From Mesorhizobium sp. B2-4-3 (GTDB lineage Bacteria; Pseudomonadota; Alphaproteobacteria; Rhizobiales; Rhizobiaceae), in contig NZ_VFVL01000035.1 of NCBI RefSeq assembly GCF_006442815.1, positions 1 to 61,744 on the forward strand: a stretch of 61,744 nucleotides of DNA, written 5' to 3'. The position numbers were made by a program, and so were the translations under genes. This document shows positions 25,152-35,400 of this stretch, piece by piece. The notes beneath the pieces were generated by a model. It ran no database searches and had not been told where the DNA came from. It was given only the letters and a program-made list of their open reading frames with translations. How positions within the stretch are numbered: the stretch's first letter is position 1; each line of letters starts with the position of its first letter.

Positions 25152-25435
25152 TCTCCCTTGGACCTCTCAAGGGAAAGATTCCAAGCTTCCGTGATCGCGT
25201 AATTTCGCCGCCGGCCACGAAGATTATCTTTGCCTTGCGGCGGTGCCCATTCCGCCTTCGGCCGGTGCCTCAGCTACCCCAACGAACCCCCACCCACTGC
25301 GGCGCCGGCCCATCCTCCCACCCGATCTCGATCGCGCGCCGGAGCGGATGGCGCATGTCCGTCCTCCCGGAACCAAAGCGGCGGGCAGCGGTTTACCCAG
25401 CCGAAGGGATGATCCAGGAATTGAGGAATAGAGCA

Positions 25436-25747
25436 ATGAAAACAGTGCTTCTTGCTGCCCTGGCGCTCTGCGTCGCCGCACCTGCGGTCGCTTCCGCGGC
25501 CGAGGCCGATGTCGTCATCAGGACACATCACAGGCATTACTATCACCACCGCCCCGCCATCGTCATCAATGACGAGGGCCACCGCTTGCATCACCGCCAT
25601 CACGGCACGGTCGCCTTCTATGACAATGGCGAGCGCGGTTGGCGTCACCGCCATCACCGCCGTGACGACACCGTCGTCGTCACCGGTTCGATCGGCCACC
25701 GGCACCACCATCGTCCGGTCGTCGTCGAGGGCGGCTCCGACTATTGA
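25436..25747 (+). CDS. small secreted His-rich protein
   Basis: 103 residues. Signal peptide MKTVLLAALALCVAAPAVAS with cleavage after ASA, then a mature part of which roughly a quarter is His, with Arg and Tyr: IRTHHRHYYHHRPAIVIND, then HRLHHRHHGTVAFYDNGERG and a second HRHHRRDD run. This composition suggests binding of divalent metal or a role in the envelope. It is unrelated in order to the Tyr-rich trio at 13.5-14.9 kb but similar in style. A strong terminator follows. Confidence 0.75.
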   Translation: MKTVLLAALALCVAAPAVASAAEADVVIRTHHRHYYHHRPAIVINDEGHRLHHRHHGTVAFYDNGERGWRHRHHRRDDTVVVTGSIGHRHHHRPVVVEGGSDY

Positions 25748-25753
25748 CGCCTC

Positions 25754-25797
25754 GCGCCCCGGCTCGTGCGATCAGACACGGGCCGGGACGCTTTTTT
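25754..25797 (+). terminator. intrinsic terminator after the His-rich protein gene
   Basis: A 15-bp stem (25754-25768 with 25777-25791), with a few mismatches, an 8-nt loop and a run of six T at 25792-25797. Confidence 0.8.
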
Positions 25798-26051
25798 CCG
25801 ATTTGTCTCTCCAGGGGCCGATTTCCCTGCGCAGCGCTTTCAGCGCGCCGGCCTGAACCAGCGCCGCCGCCGGATTGAGGCAGCGCCAGCGCGATCGGGA
25901 TGAGGATGCTGGCGCCGCGCTCCCTGGTCGTCTCGTAGACGGTATTCATAGCGCAACCGCGGCGCCGCCCACGGGTTGGCGCAGGTGCCCTTCGACGCCC
26001 ATTGGACTTCGCCGCGACACAACCCATATTTGAACTCATGGAGCTTTGAGC

Positions 26052-27416
26052 GTGACCTTCGCGCGGGTGGCCCTTTTCGCCGCTGCCCTGGTGGCAGCGG
26101 CTGCCGTTTCTTCCTTTTCCTCGACCGGGAGCGGGAAGATCGCACTGAGCATTGCCATTGACGGTGCCATCGGACCGGCGAGCACCCGGCAGCTCGAGGA
26201 GGCGCTCGACACTGCTGCTGAACGCAACGCCGAAGTGCTCATCCTTCACCTCGACACGCCGGGCGGCCTGGTCACCTCGATGCGCGAGATGATCGCCGAC
26301 ATCCTGGCCTCGCCCGTGCCCGTTATCGGCTATGTCGCGCCGGCCGGCGGCCATGCGGCGAGCGCCGGCACCTACATCCTTTACGCCACTCATGTCGCGG
26401 CGATGGCGCCGGGCACCAATCTGGGCGCGGCGACGCCGGTCGAGCTCGGCGGGCTGCCGTCGCTTCCGGGCGGCGAGAAGGAAAAGGACGACAAGGGCAC
26501 TGGGCCGCCGGCCGCCGACCCGATGATGACCAAGGTGACCAATGACGCGGTCGCGCTCATCCGCTCGCTCGCCGAGATGCGCGGCCGCAACGGCGACTGG
26601 GGCGAGAAGGCGGTGCGCGAGGCAGCGAGCTTGTCGGCCAACGCCGCCCTGCAGGAGCATGTCATCGACTTCGTCGCCCGCGACGCTACCGAGTTGCTGC
26701 AGCTTGCCGACGGGCGCACCGTCGATGTCGCCGGCGCCAAGAAAGTGCTGGCGACGAAAGGGCTGCCGGTCGAGACGCTGGAGCCTGGCTGGTTCATACG
26801 GCTGCTCTCCGTCATCACCGACCCGAACACCGCCGTCATCCTGATGCTGGTCGGCGTCTATGGCCTCGTCTTCGAGTTCACCAGCCCGGGCGCCGTGGCG
26901 CCTGGCGTCATTGGCACCATCTGCCTGGTGCTCGGGCTCTATGCGCTCAACCTCTTGCCGATCAACTATACCGGCCTGGCGCTCATGCTGCTCGGCATCG
27001 CCTTCCTGATCATCGAGGCCTTCAACCCCACCGTGGTGCTGGGGCTGGGCGGCGTCGCCGCCTTCCTGCTTGGCTCGGCCATGCTGCTCAGGGTCGAAGG
27101 GCCGGGCTTTGCCATGTCGTGGGCGGTCATCGGCCCCGCCGCCGTGCTGACGCTCGGGCTGGCGCTGCTCACCGGAACCTATGTCTGGGCGGCGCGCAGG
27201 AACCCGCCGCGCGTCGGCGGCGAGGCGATGCGCGGCCTGCCCGTCGAGATCGTCGACTGGCAGGGCGGCGAGGGCCATGTGCTGGCTTTGGGCGAGCGTT
27301 GGCGGGCGAGGGCCGACGAACCCGTCGCACCCGGCGACAGCGTCGAGGTGACCGACGTCAGCGACCTCGTGCTGACCGTGCGGCGCCGCGATGCGAGCAA
27401 CAACGGAGTAAAATGA
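26052..27416 (+). CDS. NfeD-family membrane serine protease (long form)
   Basis: 454 residues. A signal segment is followed by a ClpP-like protease domain: ILHLDTPGGLVTSMREMIAD, VIGYVAPAGGHAASAGTYIL with the catalytic Ser of SAG, and a Lys candidate in MMTKVTNDA. Four to five membrane helices come next, then a C-terminal NfeD OB-fold (about residues 385-450). Such proteins cleave the C-terminus of stomatin-like partners. The GTG at 26052 has GGAG 8 nt upstream; a TTG at 26046 is too close to it. The stop overlaps the slipin start by 4 bp. Confidence 0.9.
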   Translation: MTFARVALFAAALVAAAAVSSFSSTGSGKIALSIAIDGAIGPASTRQLEEALDTAAERNAEVLILHLDTPGGLVTSMREMIADILASPVPVIGYVAPAGGHAASAGTYILYATHVAAMAPGTNLGAATPVELGGLPSLPGGEKEKDDKGTGPPAADPMMTKVTNDAVALIRSLAEMRGRNGDWGEKAVREAASLSANAALQEHVIDFVARDATELLQLADGRTVDVAGAKKVLATKGLPVETLEPGWFIRLLSVITDPNTAVILMLVGVYGLVFEFTSPGAVAPGVIGTICLVLGLYALNLLPINYTGLALMLLGIAFLIIEAFNPTVVLGLGGVAAFLLGSAMLLRVEGPGFAMSWAVIGPAAVLTLGLALLTGTYVWAARRNPPRVGGEAMRGLPVEIVDWQGGEGHVLALGERWRARADEPVAPGDSVEVTDVSDLVLTVRRRDASNNGVK

Positions 27417-28171
27417 TGGTCGGTTACGTGGCCTATCTCATCATTGCGCTGCTGGTGATCATCTTCCTGGCGGCGGCCATCCGCATCCTGCGGGAATATG
27501 AACGCGGCGTGGTCTTCACGCTCGGCCGCTTCACCGGGGTCAAGGGCCCCGGCCTCATCATCCTCATCCCTTTCGTCCAGCAGATGGTGCGGGTCGACCT
27601 GCGCGTGGTGGTGCAGGACGTGCCGCCGCAGGATGTCATCTCGCGCGACAATGTCTCGGTCAAGGTCAACGCCGTGCTCTATTTCCGCATCGTCGACGCC
27701 GAGCGGGCAATCATCCAGGTCGAGGATTTCATGGCCGCCACCAACCAGCTGGCGCAGACCACGCTGCGCTCGGTGCTCGGCAAGCACGAGCTCGACGAGA
27801 TGCTGGCCGAACGCGACAAGCTCAACAGCGACATCCAGGAGATTCTCGACCAGCGCACCGATGCCTGGGGCATCAAGGTGTCCAATGTCGAGATCAAGCA
27901 TGTCGACCTGAACGAGAGCATGGTCCGCGCCATCGCCAAGCAGGCCGAGGCCGAGCGGCTGCGCCGCGCCAAGGTGATCAACGCAGACGGCGAGCAGCAG
28001 GCGGCGGCGAAGCTGGTCGAGGCCGGCCGCATGCTTGCGGCCGAGCCGCAAGCCATGCAGTTGCGCTATTTCGAGGCCCTGCACGACATCGCCGGCGAGC
28101 GCTCGTCGACGGTGGTGTTCCCGCTGCCGGTGGATTTGCTTGGGCAGTTCATGAAGGGGCAGGGCAAGTGA
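27413..28171 (+). CDS. slipin (SPFH/stomatin-like membrane protein)
   Basis: 252 residues. One N-terminal membrane helix (residues 5-25) and an SPFH domain: EYERGVVFTLGRFTGVKGPG, RVDLRVVVQDVPPQDVISRD, and a helical tail with AEAERLRRAKVINADGEQQA. Slipins oligomerise in membrane microdomains and are substrates of the NfeD protease, whose gene is directly coupled here. ATG 27413 is part of an ATGATG; the first is used. Confidence 0.92.
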   Translation: MMVGYVAYLIIALLVIIFLAAAIRILREYERGVVFTLGRFTGVKGPGLIILIPFVQQMVRVDLRVVVQDVPPQDVISRDNVSVKVNAVLYFRIVDAERAIIQVEDFMAATNQLAQTTLRSVLGKHELDEMLAERDKLNSDIQEILDQRTDAWGIKVSNVEIKHVDLNESMVRAIAKQAEAERLRRAKVINADGEQQAAAKLVEAGRMLAAEPQAMQLRYFEALHDIAGERSSTVVFPLPVDLLGQFMKGQGK

Positions 28172-28210
28172 GGCATTGACGCTGCCGGTCTCTTCCCCTA
28201 GGCGGCAGAG

Positions 28211-28699
28211 TCAATCGGCCTCGCCGCCAGAGCCCTTGCCGCATTCTGCCAGCACCTTGCCGATCGCGGCACCTGAGCCTTTCAGCGGAAAGCTCGTCTC
28301 GCCATATTTGTCGGCGGAAATCGTCACCTCACCCTTGCCGCGCAAGAGCGCCAGCAGCGGGTCGGAAGGGCCGGAGAGCTCGGCGGTGAAGTAGTTGTAC
28401 ATCGCCTCGAGCTCGAGCTTGTTGGTAACGCTCTTGCCTCCGGCTTTGAAGGTGAAGGAGCCGCTGATGCCGGGCTCGAGCTGTCCGCCGGCGGCGCCCA
28501 GATCATAGCTCAGCACCGGCCTGTCGAAGCAGGCCAGCATCAGATGCGCATCGCCCTTCGGCCCGCCGCACACCGACGCCATCAGCACGCTGCCGCCCTC
28601 GTCCTCCTCCATCTTGGCCGACCAGGAGGAACAGGGGACGGCGTGGGCGGGGAGGGTGGTGAGCAATGCCAGGATGATTGTTGATAGTGCGCGCTTCAT
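28211..28699 (-). CDS. secreted hypothetical protein
   Basis: 162 residues with a signal peptide (MKRALSTIILALLTTLPAHA). The mature part is beta-rich (DAHLMLACFDRPVLSYDLGA) and contains four cysteines, probably two disulfides. No family was recognised. It is convergent with the slipin gene. Confidence 0.65.
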   Translation of the reverse strand: MKRALSTIILALLTTLPAHAVPCSSWSAKMEEDEGGSVLMASVCGGPKGDAHLMLACFDRPVLSYDLGAAGGQLEPGISGSFTFKAGGKSVTNKLELEAMYNYFTAELSGPSDPLLALLRGKGEVTISADKYGETSFPLKGSGAAIGKVLAECGKGSGGEAD

Positions 28700-28755
28700 G
28701 ATCGTCCCCCTCGTGGTGGCCCGATCATACAGAGATTGGCGAAAACGGGCGAGCA

Positions 28756-28815
28756 GCTAATCTCGCCTCTTGTGGGGGAGATGTCCGGCAGGACAGAGAA
28801 GGGACGCCGTCCTGT
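28756..28815 (+). repeat. R1 copy, adjacent to an R2 copy
   Basis: R1 with GTCC-GGCA-GGAC at 28783-28794, then a variant end (AGAGAAGGGACGCC). An R2 arm begins 5 bp later. Confidence 0.75.
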
Positions 28816-28819
28816 CCTT

Positions 28820-28915
28820 CGTCATTCTAGGGCGGAGCAAGGAGCGAAGCGACGCGCGCAGACCCTAGAATCCATGCCGTTACCCCGGCCGTAAGATGCA
28901 GCGGCCCGGAACGGT
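28820..28915 (+). repeat. solo R2 arm with flanking sequence
   Basis: This copy agrees with the arm at 15914-15978 over the hairpin. It also keeps about 30 bp of the inner flank found beside the left arm (GGCCGTAAGATGCAGCGG). The inner half and the other arm are missing, so it is a remnant of an R2 unit. Confidence 0.75.
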
Positions 28916-28979
28916 CGCCATCAGCAGCGCCAGCTAAGAGTAGTCGCTGAAGCGCCGGCGGTGCCGGAGCCAATTCCGC

Positions 28980-29369
28980 TTACTGGCCCTGAGCCGGTTG
29001 GAACAGTTCCACAAGATTGCCGGACGGATCGACCAGCAAGATCTGCAATCCGCCTGGCCCTTTCACGATGTCGTTGCGGAAGCGGAGGCCTGCCGCCTGC
29101 AATCGCTCAACCTCCGCCGCGAGATCCTCGACGATCAGGTGAATGCGGTTCCAACCTCCGGGTCCTGGCTGTTCACCGTCGGGCATCGGTCTGCCCGCTG
29201 AGCTGGTCGGACCGCTCAAAAGCAGTCGAAGCGCTCCGCGTCTGACGTCCGCGAACGCCGGCGCATGGTTTGAAAGCTGCTCAAACCCCAGATGCTGCGT
29301 GTACCAAGCCACGGCGTCATCGACGTCGCTGACCATATAGCGGACGTTAACAGTCGCGGACGCGGACAT
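28980..29369 (-). CDS. VOC-family (glyoxalase/bleomycin resistance) protein
   Basis: 129 residues, one VOC domain made of two beta-alpha-beta-beta-beta units. Typical pieces are VRYMVSDVDDAVAWYTQHLG and LLVDPSGNLVELFQPA. A metal ligand Glu is seen at the end (VELF); the first metal ligand position is Tyr/Val rather than His, so the metal site may be incomplete. Substrate unknown. Confidence 0.82.
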   Translation of the reverse strand: MSASATVNVRYMVSDVDDAVAWYTQHLGFEQLSNHAPAFADVRRGALRLLLSGPTSSAGRPMPDGEQPGPGGWNRIHLIVEDLAAEVERLQAAGLRFRNDIVKGPGGLQILLVDPSGNLVELFQPAQGQ

Positions 29370-29403
29370 GGTCCTGCCTCTGTTCTTTCACCACGAGGCC
29401 AGG

Positions 29404-29613
29404 TTACCGCCAAGCCGCTTCATTCTTCTGCTCGTAATCCTGGAACGCCTTGATCAGTCCGCCCAGAACCTCCGCCGACGTCTCGAACATCGCCTTGAAC
29501 TGGGGTTCATCGACCTTTGCGATATCTTCCCGCAAGTGGTCCTGAATCTCCTTGAATGCCTTCTGCATTTTCTGGGTGTGGTGCCGCGGATCGCGGTCGG
29601 CTGCGCTTGCCAT
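29404..29613 (-). CDS. small hypothetical helical protein
   Basis: 69 residues, predicted helical: QKMQKAFKEIQDHLREDIAK, then VLGGLIKAFQDYEQKNEA. No family was recognised. It precedes, and is divergent from, the NTF2-like gene. Confidence 0.55.
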   Translation of the reverse strand: MASAADRDPRHHTQKMQKAFKEIQDHLREDIAKVDEPQFKAMFETSAEVLGGLIKAFQDYEQKNEAAWR

Positions 29614-29755
29614 TGTCCTTCTCCATTTCGCGGAATCCTCCGCCACAAAACGCGGGCGATAGCGCTCGGGTTCCGTTCGCGGCGTTGCCGGCGACGGCAG
29701 GTGCACCAGGTATTGACGACAATCCGATCGCCGACGATTGCAAGGAGATAAACCG

Positions 29756-30139
29756 ATGACCGATGACGCAACCGCGGTCCGCCACGTGGTCGAGACCTGG
29801 ATGGCGGCGAGCCGGAAGGGCGATCTGGAGACCGTGCTTGGCCTGATGACGGACGATGTCGTCTTCATGGTTCCCGGCAAGGAGCCCTTCGGCAAGGAAG
29901 CCTTCGCCGCCACCTCCAGGAGCATGGGCGAGACCAAGATCGACGGTGACAGCGAGATCGTCGAGCTCAAACTGCTCGGCGACTGGGCCTACATCCGCAA
30001 CCGCATCGATATGACGGCGACACCGCCCGGCGGCGAGCCGGTGCGGCGGTCCGGCTATGCGCTGACGCTGCTGCGCAAGGAGAATGACGGCCGCTGGCGG
30101 CTGGCGCGGGACGCGAATTTGCTGGCGGCAAAAGGGTAG
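29756..30139 (+). CDS. SnoaL/NTF2-like protein (DUF4440 type)
   Basis: 127 residues, one NTF2-like cone-shaped domain: VETWMAASRKGDLETVLGLM, TDDVVFMVPGKEPFGKEAFA and GRWRLARDANLL. It is the type annotated SgcJ/EcaC or DUF4440. Enzymatic function is not certain. AAGGAG stands about 9 nt before the ATG. Confidence 0.8.
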   Translation: MTDDATAVRHVVETWMAASRKGDLETVLGLMTDDVVFMVPGKEPFGKEAFAATSRSMGETKIDGDSEIVELKLLGDWAYIRNRIDMTATPPGGEPVRRSGYALTLLRKENDGRWRLARDANLLAAKG

Positions 30140-30242
30140 GGCGCGGCCGCCGGAACTGCCGATCTCCCCTTCTGGGGCGAAGAACCTCGTCCTGCGGGCA
30201 CCGCGTTCGCGATCACCGGCGCGACTGCCCGCTACCTCGCCC

Positions 30243-31181
30243 TTACTTTCGCCACGGCGGCTCCGGCGCAAAGCGCTTGCCGATCCAGTCGGCGAAGGCG
30301 CGGGTCTTGGCGGCCTGACCCTTGGCCGAGGGGATGACGACATAGACCGCGCCCTCGTCGGCAAGTGTCCAGTCTTCCAGGATCGGCACCAGCCGGCCGT
30401 CGGCGAGCTCGCGCCCGACCAGCCAGTCGGTGCTCATCATCAGGCCGACGCCCTGCACCGCGGCCTCGACCAGCACCTCGGCGTCGTCGCTGACCAACGG
30501 CCCCGAAACCTCGACGCGCACGCGCCGGCCCTCGCGGTCGGTCATCTCCCAGGCCGGAAAGGTCTGGAAGCCGGAGAAGCCCAGGCAGCTGTGCTCCAGC
30601 AGCGCCTGCGGCGTTTCCGGCCTGCCCCTTCTGGCGAGATAGGAGGGCGCGGCGCAGAGCAGCCGGCGCCGCGTCGCCACCTTGCGCGCCACCAGGCGCG
30701 AGTCCTCCAGGCTGCCCAGCCGCACGGCGACGTCGAAATTCTCGGCGACGAGATCGGCGAAGCGGTTGGAGAACTCTGCCTCGATGTGGACCTCGGGGAA
30801 CTCCGCCAGGAATTGCGGCAAGAGCGGCCCGATCCACATACGCCCGAAGGTCCCGGGCAGCGCCAGCTTGAGCAGGCCGCGCGGCCCGCCGGCGGCATGC
30901 GCCGATGCGGCCGCCTCGGCCTCGTCGACCGAGGCCAGGATGGCGCGCACGCGTGGAAGGAATTCCGCTCCGGCCTCGGTCAGCGACACGCTGCGCGTTG
31001 TGCGGTGGAGCAGCCGCACCCCCAGTCGCTCCTCAAGCGACTGCAGGCGGCGCGACAGGATGGTCGCGTCGCGACCGACCCGCGCTGCCGCCCTGGTGAA
31101 GGAGCGCGCCTCGGCGATGGCCGCGAAGGCCGCCATTTCGGCAAGGGCGGAGGTCTCATGGGATTGCTGCATGTTGCGCAA
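30243..31181 (-). CDS. LysR-family transcriptional regulator
   Basis: 312 residues. HTH at about residues 15-75 (EMAAFAAIAEARSFTRAAAR, then LSRRLQSLEERLGVRLLHRT), effector domain after 95. It is divergent from the zinc-free quinone oxidoreductase-like gene across a 90-bp gap, so that gene is the likely target. Typical of the GcvA/CrgA-like single-gene controllers of oxidoreductases. Confidence 0.9.
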   Translation of the reverse strand: MRNMQQSHETSALAEMAAFAAIAEARSFTRAAARVGRDATILSRRLQSLEERLGVRLLHRTTRSVSLTEAGAEFLPRVRAILASVDEAEAAASAHAAGGPRGLLKLALPGTFGRMWIGPLLPQFLAEFPEVHIEAEFSNRFADLVAENFDVAVRLGSLEDSRLVARKVATRRRLLCAAPSYLARRGRPETPQALLEHSCLGFSGFQTFPAWEMTDREGRRVRVEVSGPLVSDDAEVLVEAAVQGVGLMMSTDWLVGRELADGRLVPILEDWTLADEGAVYVVIPSAKGQAAKTRAFADWIGKRFAPEPPWRK

Positions 31182-31271
31182 TACTCAAATGCAAGGACAA
31201 AGGATTATCGAGAAATAGCGCGGCAGATAGGTTCGCTCAATCGTCAATCGACCCGCCCACGGAGTGAACCC

Positions 31272-32282
31272 ATGAAAGCCATCGAACTCAGCCAACCCAG
31301 GCTCGACGCCTTCCGCGCCGCCAGCATCGCCACGCCCGAACCGCAACGCGGCGAGGTGCTGATCCGCCAGCGTGCGGCGAGCCTGAACTTCGTCGATGTC
31401 GCTGTTGCAAGCGGCAATTATCCCGGCCCGGTCTTTCCGCTTGTTCCCGTCGCCGACGGCGCCGGCGAGATCGTCGCGCTGGGCGAGGGCGTGACGGGAT
31501 TTGGCGTAGGCGACCGCGTGGTCGCCCACGCCAAGCCGCGCTGGATCGGCGGCCGGCCGCGTCCCCGCGAGATGACGCAGATGCGCGGCATTTCGTTGCC
31601 CGGGTCGCTGGCCGAATATGTCGCGCTGCCGGCCAACGCGGTCGTGCCGGTTCCGGCGCACCTCTCCTTCGAGGCGGCCTCGACCTTGCCGATCGCCGGC
31701 ACCACCGCGTGGAACGCCATCCGCGCCGCCGATGTCGGGCCGGGCTCGGTCGTCGTGCTGCTTGGCACCGGCGGTGTCTCGATCTTCACGCTGCAACTCG
31801 CCAAGGCGGCCGGGGCCACCGTCATCATCACGTCGTCCTCGGACGAGAAGCTCGATCGGGCCAAGGCGCTCGGCGCCGATCACCTGATCAATTACCGCGC
31901 GACACCGGACTGGGACGGCAAGGTGCTGGAGCTGACCGATGGCCTCGGCGCCGACCTCGTCGTCGAAACCGGCGGCACCGCCACCTTCGCACACGCCGTC
32001 AACGCCACCGCGCCCGGCGGCACGCTGTTCACCATCGGCTTCGTCACCGGCGCCGAGGCGACCATCAACCTGCTGCCGATCATCATCAAGGCGCTGAAGG
32101 TGATTGGCAACAACACCGGATCGGTCTCGGACCTGCGCGACGCCGCGCGCGCCATCGGCGCTGCCGGGATCCAGCCGGTGGTCGACAAGGTGTTTTCACA
32201 GGACGAAGCGACCGAAGCGTATACCCACATGGCCGCCGGCGGCTTGCATTTCGGCAAGCTGGTGTTCGGATTGGATTGGTAG
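31272..32282 (+). CDS. NADPH:quinone oxidoreductase-like MDR alcohol dehydrogenase
   Basis: 336 residues. GroES-like fold first (QRAASLNFVDVAVASGNYPG), then a Rossmann domain with VLLGTGGVSIFTLQLAKAAG around residue 165. The zinc-binding cysteines of true ADHs are missing. The family reduces quinones or enones with NADPH. The ATG at 31272 starts a canonical MDR protein. Divergent from the LysR gene. Confidence 0.88.
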   Translation: MKAIELSQPRLDAFRAASIATPEPQRGEVLIRQRAASLNFVDVAVASGNYPGPVFPLVPVADGAGEIVALGEGVTGFGVGDRVVAHAKPRWIGGRPRPREMTQMRGISLPGSLAEYVALPANAVVPVPAHLSFEAASTLPIAGTTAWNAIRAADVGPGSVVVLLGTGGVSIFTLQLAKAAGATVIITSSSDEKLDRAKALGADHLINYRATPDWDGKVLELTDGLGADLVVETGGTATFAHAVNATAPGGTLFTIGFVTGAEATINLLPIIIKALKVIGNNTGSVSDLRDAARAIGAAGIQPVVDKVFSQDEATEAYTHMAAGGLHFGKLVFGLDW

Positions 32283-32461
32283 GGAAGGCACCGCCGGAGA
32301 TCGGCGGAAGCGATGAATCTCTCGATCTCCCTGAATCCGATTTCGCTGACAGGGAGATCTGGGAGCTTCATTCGCCTCGCCGCCTGAACCCTTGCGCATA
32401 CGGCCAGCAGAGGGGCGCGCCGTCGACCGAGCGTCCCTATGCTATCCTCCCCCGATCCTTC

Positions 32462-35400
32462 TCAGAACTTGACACTGAGGTTGGCCTTGGCGCCGTTGTC
32501 GGCGGTATGGGAACCGAACTGGCCGCTGTAGGACAGGCCGAGCGTGGCATTGGCCGACATCGGCACGTCGAATCCGGCCTCGATCACCACGCTGTCCCTG
32601 GCGATGGGCACGCCTGCGATGGTGAAGGCGTTGCCGCCGGCAAAGGCGAAGGTCGAGGTTGGCGTGACATCGCCGAAGGCATGGCGCCAACCGAACGTGC
32701 CGCGCGCGGTCGCGTTCATGCCGCCAAGCGCGACGTCGGTCGAGGCGCGCAGCCCGAGCGTGGTGAAGGTCGCATTGGTGGTCGAACTTGCGCTGGTCAG
32801 CGCTGCGGCACCACCCTTCTCGTTGAAGCCGTCGGTATGCACGCTGACATAGGCGAGATTGGCGAACGGCTCGAACTTGAAGCGCCCGGCATCGGCCTTG
32901 TAGGCTAGTTCGCCAAAGACTTGCGCCGTGCCGGCGTCGTAGTCGGCCGACAGTTGGTCGGCAAAGCCGTTGAAGGCAACGGAGCGTTTTGTCGAGATGC
33001 TGTTCCAGCTGTAGGCGGCGCCGGTGCGGAAGGCGATGGCGCCCCAGTTGGTGCCGCCATAGAGACCGAGATGATAGTTGTCGGCGTGGCCGCTGGAATT
33101 GCGGGCGTTGGCGTCGAAGGAGGTATGACTGTAGCCGCCGAGGAGGCCGACGCGCCAGTCGCCGACAAGGCCGTCGCCACCCGCCAGCAGCCCGCCGGTC
33201 GAGCGGTCGAAGGCAGCGGCATTGCCGTCGCTGCCGGTATTTCCCCAGGAGCCGAAAGCCTGGCCCCAGACGGCGAAGCGGTCGGTGTCGGCGGCCACCA
33301 TCTCCGGCCCGCCCTCGCCATATGCCATGACCGGCAACGCGGCTGCGCCAGCCTCGCCGAAGGCGGCGCTGATCCGGTTGGTAGCGGCGTCGCGGATGAA
33401 GCGGCTGTCCTCCAGCAACATCCCCTTGGCCGAGGCATGGATCTCGCCCGAGAGCTGGTCGAAGGCGTCCTGAGCAACCGCCTGCGTCGGCAGCACGACG
33501 ATCGCGTCGTAGAGCGGATTGCCCGCCCCAAGGCTTTCGGCACCGCCGCCGGTGGCGATCTGGTTGGGTGTCAGGCCAACTTGAGCGAAAGTTCTTTGGA
33601 CCACATCGAGATAGACATGATTGGCATCATAGCTGTCGGCAAGGCCCAGGAAAGCCGTGCCGATATCGCCTGTGAGCGTGTAGTTTCCGGCGACGCCGCC
33701 GTCGGCCTGCAGCACCGTATAATGCGTGCCAACCACGTAAGGCGCCGCATCCGTCTTGACCACGTCGAGGATCGCGTCGGCGGCGATCGTGGCGGTCCCC
33801 GTCGCCTGGATGAGATCGGACTGGCCGGTCGAGGTCAATTCGGCCTGGTAGACCGAACCAGCTGCCTGGTCGATATCGCCCGCGACATTGAGGGTGCCGA
33901 TCGAATTGCCCGGCGCGATGATGCCGCCCGATTGCGCCGCGATGCCGCCCACCGTGCCGTTGCCGCCCAGAACGCCGCCGGTGATCGTCAGCAGCGAGTT
34001 GGCCAGCGAACCGTTCACGGCGAGCCGGCCGCCGGTGACGAAGGTCGCACCGGTGAAGGCGCTGGAATCGGCGGTCAGGTTGGTGTTCCCGGCGATCTGG
34101 TTGATCGTGCCGATGCCGGCGATCACCGAGCCGAAGGTGTAGCTGGGGTCGGTGTGGTTGAAGTTGATCGTGCCCGTGCCCGGGCCGAACTGGATAGTCG
34201 CCGCATTGAGCGTGCCCGCGGCGGCCGCTGGCGATCCGCTCGCCGCACCGATGTTCAGCGAGCCGACGGAGCCCGCCAGGACGGCGATGTTGACCGCGCC
34301 GCCGGCCGACACCGCGCCGCCATTCGCGATCGTCAGCGTGCCTGTGCCGCCAACGCCGACATTGAGATCGCCGCCGCTGGTCCAGGTTGAGCCCGCGCCG
34401 CTGACCGTGGCCGAACCCATCGACCCGGCATCAAAGCCCAGATAGCCGGAATTGCTGGCGACCGTACCGCCGTTTGAAATCGCCAGCGTGCCGGTGCCAT
34501 CTTCGCCAACATAGAGGGAACCGCTTGTCCAGGTCGAATCCGCGCCGTCGATTGTTACGGCGCCGATGGCGCCCGCGGCGGAACCTACAGTGCTCACTAG
34601 GTTGACGACGCTGCCGCCATTCGAGATCGTCAACTTGCCCGTGCCGGAATTGCCGACGCGCAGGTCCGAGAAATTGGTCCAGTTCGAGCCCGGTCCATCG
34701 ACGGTGGCGGTGCCCGTGGAGCCCGCGGCATTGCCCAAATAGCCGGTTTGGCTGCTGACAACGCCGCCGTTTGAAACGGTCAGCGTGCCGGTGCCCCCGT
34801 CTCCGACCGAAAGGTCTCCGCTGTTTGTCCAGGTCGAACCCGGACCGTCGACCGTCACCGCGCCGTTGGAGCCCGCATGCCAGCCGATGGTGCCTACGGC
34901 ATTGCTGACCGCGCCGCCCTTGGTGATGTTCAGCATGCCCGTGCCATGTTCGGCGATGTACAGGTCGCCGCTGTTGGTCCAGGTCGAGCCGATCCCGTCG
35001 ACGGTCGCGGTGCCGGTGCCGCCGGAGCCGACATGACCCACCGTGTCGCTGACCGCGCCGCCATTGGAGATCGTCAAGGTGCCGGTGCTGCTCGGACTGG
35101 CGGCAAGGAAGAGGTCCGAACTGTTGTTCCAGGCCGAACCTGCTCCCGTAACAGTCACGACCCCGTTCGCGTCCGTAAGGTAGCCTACAAAACCGGCAGT
35201 GCTGGCGAGCGTGCCGCCGCTTTTGATCGTCAGCGAGCCTGTGTAGCTCGCAATGGTGCCGAGAAACAGATAATGCGCGGCCGCATTTGCCCCGTCTATC
35301 ACGGTCGGATTCGGAAACTTCGGATTGAGCACGACGTCGTCACCCGACGTGGGAACAGCGCTGTTTTTCCAGTTTCCGGCGGCGAACCAGTCCGTGGAGG

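Noticed and set aside
25772..25950. Possible frameshifted minus-strand gene ending in the terminator
   Set aside because: Only a short protein-like stretch (ALVQAGALKALRREIGPW); too weak without homologues.
32324..32359. GATCTCCCT/AGGGAGATC hairpin after the oxidoreductase gene
   Set aside because: Large loop and no T-run; could be a worn R1 half but not assignable.
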